A stretch of 64,000 nt of DNA from assembly GCF_900091465.1 (NCBI RefSeq), contig NZ_FMHV01000002.1:1550001-1614000 (forward strand). The letters are read 5' to 3'. The position numbers and the translations under genes were made by a program. The stretch's first letter is position 1. Each line of letters begins with the position of its first letter. The stretch comes from Micromonospora rhizosphaerae. GTDB lineage: Bacteria; Actinomycetota; Actinomycetes; Mycobacteriales; Micromonosporaceae. Positions 44,037 to 53,577 of this stretch are shown one piece after another. Below the pieces are notes generated by a model that saw nothing but the letters and a program-made list of their open reading frames with translations, made no database searches and was not told where the DNA came from.

Positions 44037-44582
44037 GTGGATCGCAGGGAAGGGGCGCCGGACGCCGGCGACACCGTCCAGATCGGGATCGCGGTGGACA
44101 TCCCCGAGCCGTGGGGCGGGATGCTCACCCGGCGCCGGATCGAGGCCGGTGACCCGCAGGCGGTCCCGGCCCACGTCACGCTGCTCGGGCCGACCGAGAT
44201 CCCGGTGACGGCGCTGCCGGCCGTGGAGAAGCACCTTGCCGCGGTGGCCGCGGTCCACCTGCCGTTCACCCTGCACCTGCGGGGCACCGGCACGTTCCGG
44301 CCGGTGACCCAGGTGGTCTTCGTCGCCGTGGCGGCCGGGATCAGCGAGTGCGAGCTGCTGGCCGGTGCCATCCGGGCCGCGCCGGAGCTGCGCCGGGAGA
44401 CCCGCTTCCCCTACCACCCGCACGTCACGGTGGCGCAGGACGTCGCCCCGGAGGCGCTGGACAAGGCGTACGAGGACCTGGCCGACTTCTCGGCGCTGTT
44501 CGAGGTGGAGTCCTTCACCCTCTTCTCGCACAGCGGGCAGACGCGGTGGCAGCCGCGCCGGGACTTCCGGCTCGGCGGCTGA
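44037..44582 (+). CDS. 2'-5' RNA ligase-family phosphoesterase (LigT type)
   Basis: About 181 residues with the two HxT motifs of the 2H phosphoesterases: PAHVTLLGPTEIP near residue 44 and YHPHVTVAQDVA near residue 127. The family hydrolyses or forms 2',5'-linked phosphodiesters or cyclic phosphates in RNA; the substrate here is unknown. The start is uncertain: GTG 44037 has GGAGGGG 11 nt upstream; GTG 43998 is an alternative. It follows trpS by about 60 bp and lies before a YihY-family gene, an order I recall from related actinobacteria. Confidence 0.88.
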   Translation: MDRREGAPDAGDTVQIGIAVDIPEPWGGMLTRRRIEAGDPQAVPAHVTLLGPTEIPVTALPAVEKHLAAVAAVHLPFTLHLRGTGTFRPVTQVVFVAVAAGISECELLAGAIRAAPELRRETRFPYHPHVTVAQDVAPEALDKAYEDLADFSALFEVESFTLFSHSGQTRWQPRRDFRLGG

Positions 44583-44677
44583 GCTGATCGGGACGGGCGG
44601 CCGCGCAGGCCGAGCTGAGGCGGGGGCTGCCCACGGCCCGGCTCCCCGCGCCCCGGCGCCGGATCGGCGAGGATGAC

Positions 44678-45616
44678 GTGGTGAACGTGATCGGCCGGAT
44701 CGAGGCCGCCCTCGGCCGCCGGGTGGACACCGCGCGTCGCCGATCGCCGGCCTTCGACCACCTGTGGCGGGCCGGGACGCGCTACACCGACGTGCTGGGC
44801 GGCCGGCTCGCCGCGGCGATCGCCTACTACGGCTTCTTCGCCGTCTTCGCGCTCGCCCTGGTGGCGTACTGGATCTTCGGCGCGATCCTCCAGGACAACG
44901 ATCAGGTCAGCCGGGCGGCGGCCGATTTCCTCCGGAACAACCTGCCCTTCATCGATCCACAGCAGATCGCGCAGAGCAGCAACACCGTGGGGGTGATCGG
45001 TCTGATCATCCTGGTCTTCACCGGGATCGGCTGGGTGGAGGCGATCCGCTCCTCGCAGCGGCTGGTGTACGGCTTCAATCAGCAGCCCGGCAACCTGGTG
45101 GTGCGGCGTCTGGTCGACCTCGGCGTGCTGGTGGCGATCTTCGTCCTGCTCGGGGTCTCGGTGGCGGCCGTCGACGCGCTGGAGTCGCTGCTGCGCTTCC
45201 TGCTGCGCAGCACCGGGTCGGTCGGGCTGATCACGGTCAGCGCGCTGCTCAGCGTCCTGGTCAACGCAGTGCTGGCCGCCGCGCTGCTGGTGGCGGTGCC
45301 CCGGCTGCGGATGAGCCGCGGCCGGCTGCGGCCGGCCGTCCTGGTGGTCGCCGTCGGCATCACCCTGCTCAACACCGTCGGGCGCTACTACGTCGTGCGT
45401 ACCGAGCGAAACCCGGCGTACACGGTGGTGGCGACCGCGGTGGGGCTGCTGCTCTATCTCTACCTGCTCAACCAACTGGTGCTCTTCGGCGCCGCGCTGG
45501 CGGCGACCAGCCGGCACGGCCGGGTGGTGGACCTGGCCGAGGGCCCCTCCGCCGCGGAGGTGGACGTGGAGCTTGACGACGAGATCGAGCCGGGTACGCC
45601 GGGAGGGGCGGGCTGA
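44678..45616 (+). CDS. YihY/BrkB-family inner membrane protein
   Basis: 312 residues with about six membrane helices. GGRLAAAIAYYGFFAVFALA is the characteristic first-helix motif (AxAYYxxFA) of the YihY/UPF0761 family. Other helices include VGVIGLIILVFTGIGWVEAI, LGVLVAIFVLLGVSVAAVDA and AVGLLLYLYLLNQLVLFGAA. The acidic C-terminal tail is cytosolic. Family function is unresolved (once wrongly called RNase BN). GTG 44678 or 44681. Confidence 0.9.
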   Translation: MVNVIGRIEAALGRRVDTARRRSPAFDHLWRAGTRYTDVLGGRLAAAIAYYGFFAVFALALVAYWIFGAILQDNDQVSRAAADFLRNNLPFIDPQQIAQSSNTVGVIGLIILVFTGIGWVEAIRSSQRLVYGFNQQPGNLVVRRLVDLGVLVAIFVLLGVSVAAVDALESLLRFLLRSTGSVGLITVSALLSVLVNAVLAAALLVAVPRLRMSRGRLRPAVLVVAVGITLLNTVGRYYVVRTERNPAYTVVATAVGLLLYLYLLNQLVLFGAALAATSRHGRVVDLAEGPSAAEVDVELDDEIEPGTPGGAG

Positions 45617-45617
45617 C

Positions 45618-45986
45618 ATGCAGATCCGGATCGACCCGGCCTCGGCGGTGCCCCCGTACGAGCAGGTGCGCGGGCAGCTCGCCCGGATGATCGGTGCCGG
45701 TCGGCTGCCGGTCGGCACCCGGCTGCCCCCGGTCCGCCAGCTCGCCACCGACCTCGGCCTGGCGGTGAACACGGTGGCCCGGGCGTACCGGGAGCTGGAG
45801 GGGGCCGGCCTGGTGCAGACCCGGGGTCGGCACGGCACCGTGGTGGCCCCGGGTCGCGACGACGCGACGGACCGGCTGCACCGGGCGGCCGCCGAGTACG
45901 CTGCCGAGGCGGTCCGGCTCGGAGTGCCGGCCGACCGGGCGCTGGCCCTGGTCCGCGCCGCCCTCGACGCCACCCACCCGACCTGA
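45618..45986 (+). CDS. GntR-family regulator, YtrA-like
   Basis: 122 residues. It opens IRIDPASAVPPYEQVRGQLA, the usual start of YtrA-type GntR proteins, followed by the winged helix with PPVRQLATDLGLAVNTVARA and GLVQTRGRHGTVV. The short C-terminal helix lacks a large ligand domain, as in the YtrA group that controls ABC transporters. It begins 2 bp after the YihY gene stop, so the two are one operon. Confidence 0.9.
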   Translation: MQIRIDPASAVPPYEQVRGQLARMIGAGRLPVGTRLPPVRQLATDLGLAVNTVARAYRELEGAGLVQTRGRHGTVVAPGRDDATDRLHRAAAEYAAEAVRLGVPADRALALVRAALDATHPT

Positions 45987-46010
45987 CCCGGCAGATCCCG
46001 AGGGGATGCG

Positions 46011-46532
46011 ATGAGCGTGACAGCTGGAGATGCGGCGTTTGGGACGAATGTCACCCATCTCGAGGACGGGAGCGACCATGATGAGCTCGTGGGCGCACTC
46101 GTGACACTGGACCTGCCGGAAGACTCGCCGATGCTCGGCCTGCCGTGGATCATCACCTTCGGGCCGCTCGGCGACGTCGAAGAGTGGGAGCCGGTGGTCT
46201 GCGGGCCGTACGAGCGGCCGCATGCGCTGGCCCTGGCCGAGGCGGTGGTCGCCGAGGAGCAGCTGATGGCGGTGGTCGAGCCGCTGCTGCCGGCGCTGTC
46301 GGCCGACGAGATCCGAAGCGAGATCGCCGCCGCGCAGATCGCCGCCCAGGACGAGGAGGCCCGGATCGACCAGGCCGACCTCTACGGCGACTTCGAGGAC
46401 ACCATCGACGAGGAACTGGAGCTGGCCGCCGAGCAGGAGCCGGTGGCCGAGCCGCTCCCCGCGCCGACCGAGGCCGAGCTGCGGGCCGGCTTCGCCCGGA
46501 TCGCCAAGCTGCTGACCAGCAAGGAAGGCTGA
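46011..46532 (+). CDS. Hypothetical acidic protein
   Basis: 173 residues, strongly acidic, without membrane helices. Recognisable pieces are GLPWIITFGPLGDVEEWEPV and CGPYERPHALALAEAVVAEE. The C-terminal half is a Glu/Ala-rich helix ending ELRAGFARIAKLLTSKEG. I do not recognise a domain. ATG 46011 follows GAGGGGATGCG. It ends at a strong terminator shared with the convergent GH13 gene. Confidence 0.7.
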   Translation: MSVTAGDAAFGTNVTHLEDGSDHDELVGALVTLDLPEDSPMLGLPWIITFGPLGDVEEWEPVVCGPYERPHALALAEAVVAEEQLMAVVEPLLPALSADEIRSEIAAAQIAAQDEEARIDQADLYGDFEDTIDEELELAAEQEPVAEPLPAPTEAELRAGFARIAKLLTSKEG

Positions 46533-46583
46533 CCCCGGCGGTCGGGTCCGGCGCCGCGGTGACGGCAGCGTCCCCGATGGACG

Positions 46584-46619
46584 CCGGCGCCTCGGGGAGT
46601 CCGCTCCCCGAGGCGCCGG
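46584..46619. terminator. 16-bp bidirectional terminator
   Basis: CCGGCGCCTCGGGGAG (46584-46599), loop TCCG and CTCCCCGAGGCGCCGG (46604-46619) form a perfect stem between convergent genes. Confidence 0.9.
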
Positions 46620-46713
46620 TGCCACCTCACCCCCCACCACAAGGGGTCGGTTGCCCAGCCGCCCGTCGGCGCGGGGCACAACGGACGACCAGGTCAATGG
46701 CGGGTTACCCGGC

Positions 46714-48351
46714 TCAGCGCCGTTCGAACCACGCAGCTGCGTCAACCGGCAGGAGATGTCCGCCGCCCTGCTCGGTGAGCTCAGCGCTGGCGACGATCGG
46801 CCGGCCGTAGCCGTCGATCACCACCTCGGCGCCGCTGACGTTGACCGCGCAGGTCAGCACGGTGTCGCCGGCGGAGCGGCGGAACGCCAGCACGCCCGGC
46901 CCGGCCTCCAGCCAGGTGACGGCGCCGGCGGTGCCGGCCAGCGCGGGGTGCTCGTGCCGGATCCGCAGCGCCGCGCGGTAGAGCTCCAGCGTGGAGCCCG
47001 GCACGCCGGTCTGGGCGGCCACCGAGAGGGCACGCCAGGTCGCCGGGGCCGGCAGCCAGCTCAGCTCGCAGCCCTCCGGGCTGAAGCCGTACGGGGCCAG
47101 TTCGCCGCTCCACGGGATCGGCACCCGGCAGCCGTCCCGGCTCTCCCCGGTACGCAGGAAGGCCGGGTCCTGACGCAGCTCGTCCGGCAGGTCCAGCACC
47201 TCCGGCAGGCCCAGCTCCTCGCCCTGGTAGAGGTAGGCGCAGCCGGGCAGGGCCAGCATCAGCAGGGCGGCGGCCCGGGCGCGGCGCAGGCCGACCTCGC
47301 CGTCGCCGTACCGGGTGACGTGTCGCTGCCGGTCATGGTTGGAGAGCACCCAGGTGGTCGGGGCCCCGACGATGGTCGACTCGGCCAGCGCGGTGTCGAT
47401 CACCTTGCGGAACGAGTCCGCCGACCAGGTGGCGTCGAGGAAGTCGAAGCTGAACGCCTGGTGCAGCTCGTCCGGGCCGATGTAGCGGGCCAGCCGCTGC
47501 GGCGTCTCCGCCCAGGCCTCGGCCACCGCCATCCGGCCACCCGGGTAGCTGTCCAGGATGGGCCGCCAGGCGCGGTAGATGTCGTGCACCTCGTCCTGGT
47601 CGAAGTAGGGGAGCCGGCCCTTGCCGAGCAGCTCGGACTGGCGCCGGCCGGTGGTCATCGAGTTGAAGCCGACGTCCGGCAGCCCCTCGGCCTTGATCAT
47701 GCCGTGCGCCACGTCGATCCGGAACCCGTCCACGCCCCGGTCGAGCCAGAAGCGCAGCACGTCCTCGAACTCGGCGCGCACCTCGGGGTGGCGCCAGTTC
47801 AGGTCCGGCTGGGCCGGGTCGAACAGGTGCAGGTACCACTGGCCGTCCGCCACCCGGGTCCAGGCTGGGCCGCCGAAGATGCTCTCCCAGTCGTTCGGGG
47901 GCAGCTCGCCCTGCTCGCCCTTGCCGTCGGCGAAGAGGTAGCGCTCCCGCTCGGCCGAGCCGGGGCGGGCGGCGAGGGCCGCCCGGAACCACGGGTGCGC
48001 GCTGGAGGTGTGGTTGGGTACCAGGTCCACGATGATGCGCAGCCCCAGGGCGTGCGCGTCGGTGATCATCGCGTCGAAGTCGGCGAGCGTGCCGAACATC
48101 GGGTCGACGTCCCGGTAGTCGGCCACGTCGTACCCGCCGTCGATCTGCGGCGAGGTGAAGAAGGGGGTCAGCCACAGCGCGTCCACGCCGAGCTCGCGCA
48201 GGTACGGCAGGCGCTCCCGGATGCCCTGGAGATCACCGACGCCGTCGCCGTTCGCGTCGGCGAAGCTGCGGACGTAGACCTGGTAGACGACCGCGGAGCG
48301 CCACCAGTCGTCGTCGGAGGCCAGCGGCGTGCGGTTGATGGCGGCGGTCAT
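46714..48351 (-). CDS. GH13 alpha-glucosidase (oligo-1,6-glucosidase/AglA type)
   Basis: 545 residues. DWWRSAVVYQVYVRSFADAN starts the barrel. Region II GFRIDVAHG holds the nucleophile Asp213, AVAEAWAE the acid/base Glu278, and SNHDRQRH the third carboxylate Asp340. The QPDLNWRHPEV segment is typical of alpha-glucosidases. No signal peptide, so it cleaves imported maltose or maltodextrins in the cytoplasm. ATG 48351 chosen (GGGGAT about 10 nt upstream). It lies upstream-adjacent to malR on the same strand, with a 14-bp palindrome between them. Confidence 0.93.
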   Translation of the reverse strand: MTAAINRTPLASDDDWWRSAVVYQVYVRSFADANGDGVGDLQGIRERLPYLRELGVDALWLTPFFTSPQIDGGYDVADYRDVDPMFGTLADFDAMITDAHALGLRIIVDLVPNHTSSAHPWFRAALAARPGSAERERYLFADGKGEQGELPPNDWESIFGGPAWTRVADGQWYLHLFDPAQPDLNWRHPEVRAEFEDVLRFWLDRGVDGFRIDVAHGMIKAEGLPDVGFNSMTTGRRQSELLGKGRLPYFDQDEVHDIYRAWRPILDSYPGGRMAVAEAWAETPQRLARYIGPDELHQAFSFDFLDATWSADSFRKVIDTALAESTIVGAPTTWVLSNHDRQRHVTRYGDGEVGLRRARAAALLMLALPGCAYLYQGEELGLPEVLDLPDELRQDPAFLRTGESRDGCRVPIPWSGELAPYGFSPEGCELSWLPAPATWRALSVAAQTGVPGSTLELYRAALRIRHEHPALAGTAGAVTWLEAGPGVLAFRRSAGDTVLTCAVNVSGAEVVIDGYGRPIVASAELTEQGGGHLLPVDAAAWFERR

Positions 48352-48457
48352 CGGTGACGATCCCCGTTCTCTGGGACGGCGGCACTGCGCGTGTGCGTGG
48401 GTGAGAGGCGCGGGTGTCTGAGCAGAATGCCGCCGGCATGCTGCAAGAATCAAGCAG

Positions 48458-48471
48458 TCCTTGCGCAAGGA
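48458..48471. promoter_or_regulatory. Palindromic operator TCCTTGCGCAAGGA
   Basis: A perfect 14-bp palindrome upstream of the GH13 gene, containing the TTGCGCAA core typical of LacI-family targets. A second, looser pair CTGC...GCAG lies at 48441-48457. MalR is the likely ligand. Confidence 0.7.
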
Positions 48472-48499
48472 ATGACGGCCGTCACCCGGGGTCGAGCCG

Positions 48500-49588
48500 C
48501 TATGCCGGCACGGCGAGCGCGGGCGGGGCGGGGCGCCCCGGCTCGGGCCCGCCGGCGGCCGGCGGCGTGGTGGCCTGCCGGGCGACCGCGGTCGAGCCGC
48601 GGACCACCAGCTCCGGGCGGAAGAGGTACTCGGTGTGCGGGGCGGCGTGGCCGTTGATCTCGTCGACCAGGGCCCGCACCGCGGCGACCGCCATCGCGAT
48701 CACCGGCTGGCGCATGGTGGTCAGCGGCGGGTCGGTGAAGGCGATCAGCGGGGAGTCGTCGTAGCCGACCACCGACAGGTCGGCGGGGACCGCCAGGCCG
48801 CGCTGGCGGGCCGCCCGGATCGCGCCCAGCGCCATCAGGTCGGAGCCGCAGACGACGCCGGTGACCCCGCGCTCGAGCAGTCGGCCGGCGGCGGCCTCGC
48901 CGCCTTCCACACCGAACAGGGAGAGCTCGGCCAGCTCGGCCAGCTCGCTCTCGGTCGCGCCGACGAGTCGGCTCATCGCGGCCTTCCAGCCGGCCACCTT
49001 CCGCTGCACCGGCACGAACCGGTCCGGACCGGTGATCAGACCGATCCGGCGGTGCCCGAGGGCCACCAGGTGGGCGACGGCGAGCTCGGCGGCCTCCCGG
49101 TCATCGCAGGAGACGAAGGGCGCGGCGATGCCGGGGACGTATCCGTTGATCATCACGATCGGCAGCGGCCGGGCGATCAGCGCCCGGTAGCGGTCGTGGT
49201 TGGCGGCGGTGTCGGCGTGCAGGCCGGAGACGAAGACGATCCCGGACACCTGCCGGTCCAGCAGCATCTCCACGTACTCGTCCTCGGTGACCCCGCCTGG
49301 GGTCTGGGTGCAGAGCACGGGCGTGAAGCCGCTCTGTGCCAGGGTCGACTCGATGACCTGGGCGAAGGCCGGGAAAATCGGGTTGTCCAGCTCCGGCACC
49401 ACCAGGCCCACCAGCCCGGCGCTGCGCTTGCGCAGCCGGGCCGGGCGCTCGTAGCCGAGCACGTCAAGGGCGGTCAGGACGGCCTGCCGGGTCTCGGGGG
49501 CCACGCCGGGGCGGTCGTTGAGCACCCGCGACACCGTGGCCTCGCTGACTTCGGCCTGCTGGGCGATGTCGGACAGTCGAGCGCGCAT
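48500..49588 (-). CDS. malR: LacI-family repressor of maltose genes
   Basis: 362 residues. The LacI HTH is RLSDIAQQAEVSEATVSRVL (residues 4-23) with hinge GYERPARLRKR. The sugar-binding domain shows GLVVPELDNPIFPAFAQVIE and VVGYDDSPLIAFTDPPLTTM. Proline-rich C-terminal tail. It sits between two halves of a maltose regulon, and candidate operators lie on both sides of it, so it probably represses malEFG, the GH13 genes and itself, with maltose or maltodextrin as inducer. Confidence 0.92.
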   Translation of the reverse strand: MRARLSDIAQQAEVSEATVSRVLNDRPGVAPETRQAVLTALDVLGYERPARLRKRSAGLVGLVVPELDNPIFPAFAQVIESTLAQSGFTPVLCTQTPGGVTEDEYVEMLLDRQVSGIVFVSGLHADTAANHDRYRALIARPLPIVMINGYVPGIAAPFVSCDDREAAELAVAHLVALGHRRIGLITGPDRFVPVQRKVAGWKAAMSRLVGATESELAELAELSLFGVEGGEAAAGRLLERGVTGVVCGSDLMALGAIRAARQRGLAVPADLSVVGYDDSPLIAFTDPPLTTMRQPVIAMAVAAVRALVDEINGHAAPHTEYLFRPELVVRGSTAVARQATTPPAAGGPEPGRPAPPALAVPA

Positions 49589-49607
49589 GGCGGCACTTTA
49601 GCTCACC

Positions 49608-49725
49608 GGCAAGTTCTTTCGTACACTCCTGCAATCTCTTCCATTCTCTGCAACGTCTTGCTAACGTCCCCGCAACACGCGTGATCAGCGGCGCGGCACC
49701 CTAGCGCCGGTTGGCAAGAACTTTC
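49608..49725. promoter_or_regulatory. malR-malE intergenic operators
   Basis: Two near-identical 13-mers, GGCAAGTTCTTTC (49608-49620) and GGCAAGAACTTTC (49713-49725), match at 11 positions. Between them lies GCAACGTCTTGC (49650-49661) with GCAA/TTGC symmetry. The spacing over 118 bp suits loop formation between two bound dimers. Confidence 0.55.
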
Positions 49726-49786
49726 AGAGGTTTCCACTGGCGGGCCGTCCTTCCCCCGCGGACCCGCCATGACGACAGGAGTACCG

Positions 49787-51037
49787 ATGCGCATCCGTAC
49801 CGCGGGTGTGGTCGCTGTCCTCGGCCTGGCGCTCGCCGCCTCGGGTTGCGGCGGCAGTGACAGCGACAAGCCGGCTGCCAAGGAGTCCGCCAAGGCGGCC
49901 ACCGGCAAGCTGGTGATCTGGGCCGACGACAAGCGCACGGCCGTCCTCAAGCCGTTCGCCGAGAAGTTCGGCCAGGAGAACGGCGTCACCGTCGAGGTGC
50001 AGGCCGTCTCCAAGGACCTGCAGACCAACTTCGTCACCGCCTCCCAGCAGGGCAGCGGCCCGGACGTCGTGGTCGGCGCGCACGACTGGATCGGCAACCT
50101 GGTGCAGAACGGCGCCATCGATCCGGTGCAGCTGGCCGCCGAGCAGAAGAGCGCCTTCAACGAGACCGCGATCAAGGCGGTGACCTTCAACGGTCAGCTC
50201 TACGGCGTCCCCTACGCCACCGAGAACGTCGCCCTGATCCGCAACACAGAGCTGGCCCCCGAGGCGCCGAAGACCATTGAGGACCTGGTCGCCGCCGGCA
50301 AGAAGCTCAAGGCCGAGAAGAAGGCCAGCGAGATCCTCTGCCTGCAGTCCGGCCAGAACGGCGACGCGTACCACATCTACCCGCTGTACACCTCCGGCGG
50401 CGGCTACCTCTTCGGCACCACCGCCAGCGGCGACTACGACCCGAAGGACCTGGGCGTGGGCAAGCCGGAGTCGATCGCGGCCTTCCAGAAGATCGCGAAG
50501 CTGGGTGAGAAGGGCGAGGGCGCGCTGAAGCGCTCCATCACCGGCGAGAACTCCATCGCCACCTTCACCGGCAAGAAGTGCGCTTTCCTGGTCTCCGGCC
50601 CGTGGGCGATCGCCGACGCCAAGAAGGCCGGCATCAAGTACGACATCACCCCGGTCCCCGGCTTCGCCGGTGGCAAGGAGGCCCAGCCGTTCGTGGGCGT
50701 CCAGGCGTTCTACGTGGCGGCCAAGGGCAAGAACAAGGCCCTGGCCCAGGAGTTCGTCGCGAACTACGTGACCAAGCCCGACCTGGCCGTTGCCCTGTAC
50801 CAGGCCGAGCCCCGTCCGCCCGCGCTGACCGCCGCCTTCGACCAGGTCAAGGGCACCGACCCGGACCTGGCCAAGTTCCAGGAGGCCGGCAAGAACGGCC
50901 AGGTGCTCCCGGCGATCCCGGCCATGGCCGCGATCTGGGACCCGTTCGGCAAGGCGGAGGCCAACATCATCGGTGGCGCCGACCCGGCCAAGACGATCAC
51001 CGCCGCTGGCACGACCATCGCCGGTCAGATCAAGTAG
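49787..51037 (+). CDS. malE: Maltose/maltodextrin ABC transporter substrate-binding lipoprotein
   Basis: 416 residues. Signal peptide MRIRTAGVVAVLGLALAASG with lipobox ending in Cys21 (AASGC), so it is anchored outside. GKLVIWADDKRTAVLKPFAE, GSGPDVVVGAHDWIGNLVQN and FLVSGPWAIADAKKAGIKYD match MalE-type proteins. ATG 49787 follows AGGAG by 6 nt; an ATG 18 nt earlier would disturb the signal peptide. First gene of malEFG. Confidence 0.95.
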   Translation: MRIRTAGVVAVLGLALAASGCGGSDSDKPAAKESAKAATGKLVIWADDKRTAVLKPFAEKFGQENGVTVEVQAVSKDLQTNFVTASQQGSGPDVVVGAHDWIGNLVQNGAIDPVQLAAEQKSAFNETAIKAVTFNGQLYGVPYATENVALIRNTELAPEAPKTIEDLVAAGKKLKAEKKASEILCLQSGQNGDAYHIYPLYTSGGGYLFGTTASGDYDPKDLGVGKPESIAAFQKIAKLGEKGEGALKRSITGENSIATFTGKKCAFLVSGPWAIADAKKAGIKYDITPVPGFAGGKEAQPFVGVQAFYVAAKGKNKALAQEFVANYVTKPDLAVALYQAEPRPPALTAAFDQVKGTDPDLAKFQEAGKNGQVLPAIPAMAAIWDPFGKAEANIIGGADPAKTITAAGTTIAGQIK

Positions 51038-52678
51038 ATGAGCAGGTCGCTGTCCGGTCCGGGGTCTGCCACGCAGGCCCCGGGCCGGGAGCTCGTTCGC
51101 TCCGGGCTCCCGCGCACGTCCCGTAACGCGCGGAACCCCGCGCCGATCACCGCGACCGGCCTCGTCATCAAGGTGATCCTGCTCGGCCTGGTGGCCGGGA
51201 TCGCGATCTGGGCGGCCTTCCCGCTCATCGAGGCCGAGATGTGGGTCGGGCTGGCCATCCTGGCGGTCACCACCGCCGGCCTGTTCTACCTCTACCTCAC
51301 CCCCCGGCACATCCCGGCGAAGTACCTGGTCCCCGGCACGCTCTTCCTGATCGCCTTCCAGGTCTTCCCGGTGCTCTACACGGCGAGCACCGCGTTCACG
51401 AACTTCGGCGACGGCCACCGTGGCAGCAGGGACGACGCGATCGTCGCCATCCAGAGCTCCTCGGTGAAGCAGGTGCCCGGCTCCACCGAGTACACCCTCT
51501 CCATCGCCACCAAGGGCGACCCGGCCACCGCGCCGCTGGTCTTCCTGGTCACCGACCCGAAGACCGGCACCGTCTCCGCCGGTGACAGTGAGGGGCTCCG
51601 CCAGCTCGACGCCAGCTCGGTCACCGTCGCGCCGGGCGGCAAGGTCACCGCGGCCGACGGCTACACCGTGCTAAACATCGGTCAGGCCAGCCTCCGCAGC
51701 AAGGAGATCACGGACCTTGTCGTGCCGACCTCCGGCGGCGCGATCCGGTCCACCGGCCTCACCCGCGCCTACGAAGGCAAGGCGGTCCGGGCGTACGACG
51801 CCGGCTGCGACTGCATCAAGGACAGCGAGACCGGCAAGACCTGGACCGCCGACGAAGCGACGGGCTCCTTCGTCGCCGCCGACGGCGAGCGGCTGGCCCA
51901 GGGGTGGAAGGTCAACCTCGGGCTGAAGAACTTCAACCGGGTGCTGACCGATCCGAACATCTCGGGCCCGTTCTTCGGCACGCTCCTCTGGAACTTCGCC
52001 TTCGCGATCGGCTCTACCGGGCTCACCTTCCTGCTCGGCATGGCCATCGCGCTCGCGCTGCACTCGCCCCGGATGCGCGGCACCAATTTCTACCGGGTGC
52101 TGCTGATCCTGCCGTACGCCATGCCGTCGTTCGCGATGCTGCTGGTCTGGCGGGACATGTTCAACACCGACTTCGGCCTGGTCAACAACCTGTTCGGGCT
52201 CGGGGTCGACTGGTTCGGCGAGGACTGGACCGCGCGCGCGGCGGTGTTGCTGGTGCAGCTCTGGCTGGGCTATCCGTACATGTTCCTGGTGACCACCGGC
52301 GCGCTCCAGGCGATCCCGCGCGAGCTGACCGAGGCCACTTCGGTCGACGGGGCGTCCCCGTGGCAGTCGTTCCGGACGGTCACCCTGCCGCTGCTGCTGG
52401 TCGCGCTCTCCCCGCTGCTGATCGCGTCGTTCGCGTACAACTTCAACAACATCAACGCGATCTGGTTCACCACCGAGGGTGGACCGTTCGCGCCGGACAA
52501 CCCGACCAACGGCGCGACGGACCTGCTGATCACCTACACCTACCGGCTGGCCTTCGGCGCCCAGGGCGCCGAGTACGGCATGGCCGCCACGGTCTCGATC
52601 TTCATCTTCGCGATCGTGGCGACGGTGTCGGCGATCAGCTTCCGGCGCACCCGTCAGTTGGAGGAGGTGTACTCGTGA
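51038..52678 (+). CDS. malF: Maltose ABC transporter permease MalF
   Basis: 546 residues. Early membrane helices lead into a large outside domain (about residues 125-280) typical of the MalF P2 loop, then the permease core. The EAA motif that contacts the ATPase is ELTEATSVDGASPWQSFRTV followed by TLPLL. The ATG directly follows the malE stop with no gap. Confidence 0.95.
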   Translation: MSRSLSGPGSATQAPGRELVRSGLPRTSRNARNPAPITATGLVIKVILLGLVAGIAIWAAFPLIEAEMWVGLAILAVTTAGLFYLYLTPRHIPAKYLVPGTLFLIAFQVFPVLYTASTAFTNFGDGHRGSRDDAIVAIQSSSVKQVPGSTEYTLSIATKGDPATAPLVFLVTDPKTGTVSAGDSEGLRQLDASSVTVAPGGKVTAADGYTVLNIGQASLRSKEITDLVVPTSGGAIRSTGLTRAYEGKAVRAYDAGCDCIKDSETGKTWTADEATGSFVAADGERLAQGWKVNLGLKNFNRVLTDPNISGPFFGTLLWNFAFAIGSTGLTFLLGMAIALALHSPRMRGTNFYRVLLILPYAMPSFAMLLVWRDMFNTDFGLVNNLFGLGVDWFGEDWTARAAVLLVQLWLGYPYMFLVTTGALQAIPRELTEATSVDGASPWQSFRTVTLPLLLVALSPLLIASFAYNFNNINAIWFTTEGGPFAPDNPTNGATDLLITYTYRLAFGAQGAEYGMAATVSIFIFAIVATVSAISFRRTRQLEEVYS

Positions 52679-53577
52679 CGACCCACGCGGACGTCCCCGT
52701 GGCCAGCCGCAACGCCACCCGCCAGCGGCGCAACCGCTGGTTCGCCCGGGTGGGGTGGCGGCACCTGGTCGGGATGCTGGCGGTGGTGTTCAGCCTGTTC
52801 CCGATCCTGTTCGTGCTCTCGGCGGCGCTCAACCCGCTCGGCACCCTCTCCTCGACGGACCTGGTGCCGACCGGCGGGGTGTCGTTCGAGAACTTCACCA
52901 ACCTGTTCGACAAGTTCGCCTTCGGCCACTGGTTCCTCAACTCTTTGCTGATCGCCGGGGCCGCCGCCTTCGTATCGATCTTCCTGTCGGCGCTGGCGGC
53001 GTACGCGTTCTCCCGGATGCGGTTCGCCGGACGGCGGTTCGGGCTGCTCACTCTGCTGCTGATCCAGATGTTCCCGCAGTTCCTGGCGATCGTGGCGATC
53101 TTCCTGATCTTCACCACGGTCACCGACCTGTGGCCGGCGATCGGCTTCAACACCCCGTGGGGCCTGTTCCTGCTCTACATGGGTGGCGCGCTCGGCGTGA
53201 ACACCTGGCTGATGAAGGGCTTCTTCGACACCCTGCCCCGCGAGTTGGACGAGTCGGCGACCATGGACGGCGCCACGCACGCCCAGATCTTCTTCCGGAT
53301 CATGCTGCCGCTGGTGGCGCCGATCCTGGCGGTGACCGCGCTGCTCTCCTTCATCAGCACGATCAACGAGTTCATGATCGCCAACGTGTTCCTCACCGAC
53401 ACCGAGTCGAAGACGCTCGCGGTCGGCATGTTCGGCATGGTGGCCGGCGAGCGGAACAACAACTTCGGGATGTTCGCGGCGGGCACCCTGCTCACCGCGA
53501 TCCCCACGGTGCTGGTGTTCCAGCTTCTCCAGCGCTACATCGTCTCCGGCCTCACGGCTGGGGCGGTCAAGGGATGA
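52675..53577 (+). CDS. malG: Maltose ABC transporter permease MalG
   Basis: 300 residues, six membrane helices, EAA-like loop ELDESATMDGATHAQIFFRI followed by MLPL. The GTG start overlaps the malF stop (GTGA) and its stop overlaps the next GH13 start (ATGA). No ATPase gene is in the cluster; in related actinobacteria a shared MsiK ATPase encoded elsewhere energises such importers. Confidence 0.95.
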   Translation: MTTHADVPVASRNATRQRRNRWFARVGWRHLVGMLAVVFSLFPILFVLSAALNPLGTLSSTDLVPTGGVSFENFTNLFDKFAFGHWFLNSLLIAGAAAFVSIFLSALAAYAFSRMRFAGRRFGLLTLLLIQMFPQFLAIVAIFLIFTTVTDLWPAIGFNTPWGLFLLYMGGALGVNTWLMKGFFDTLPRELDESATMDGATHAQIFFRIMLPLVAPILAVTALLSFISTINEFMIANVFLTDTESKTLAVGMFGMVAGERNNNFGMFAAGTLLTAIPTVLVFQLLQRYIVSGLTAGAVKG

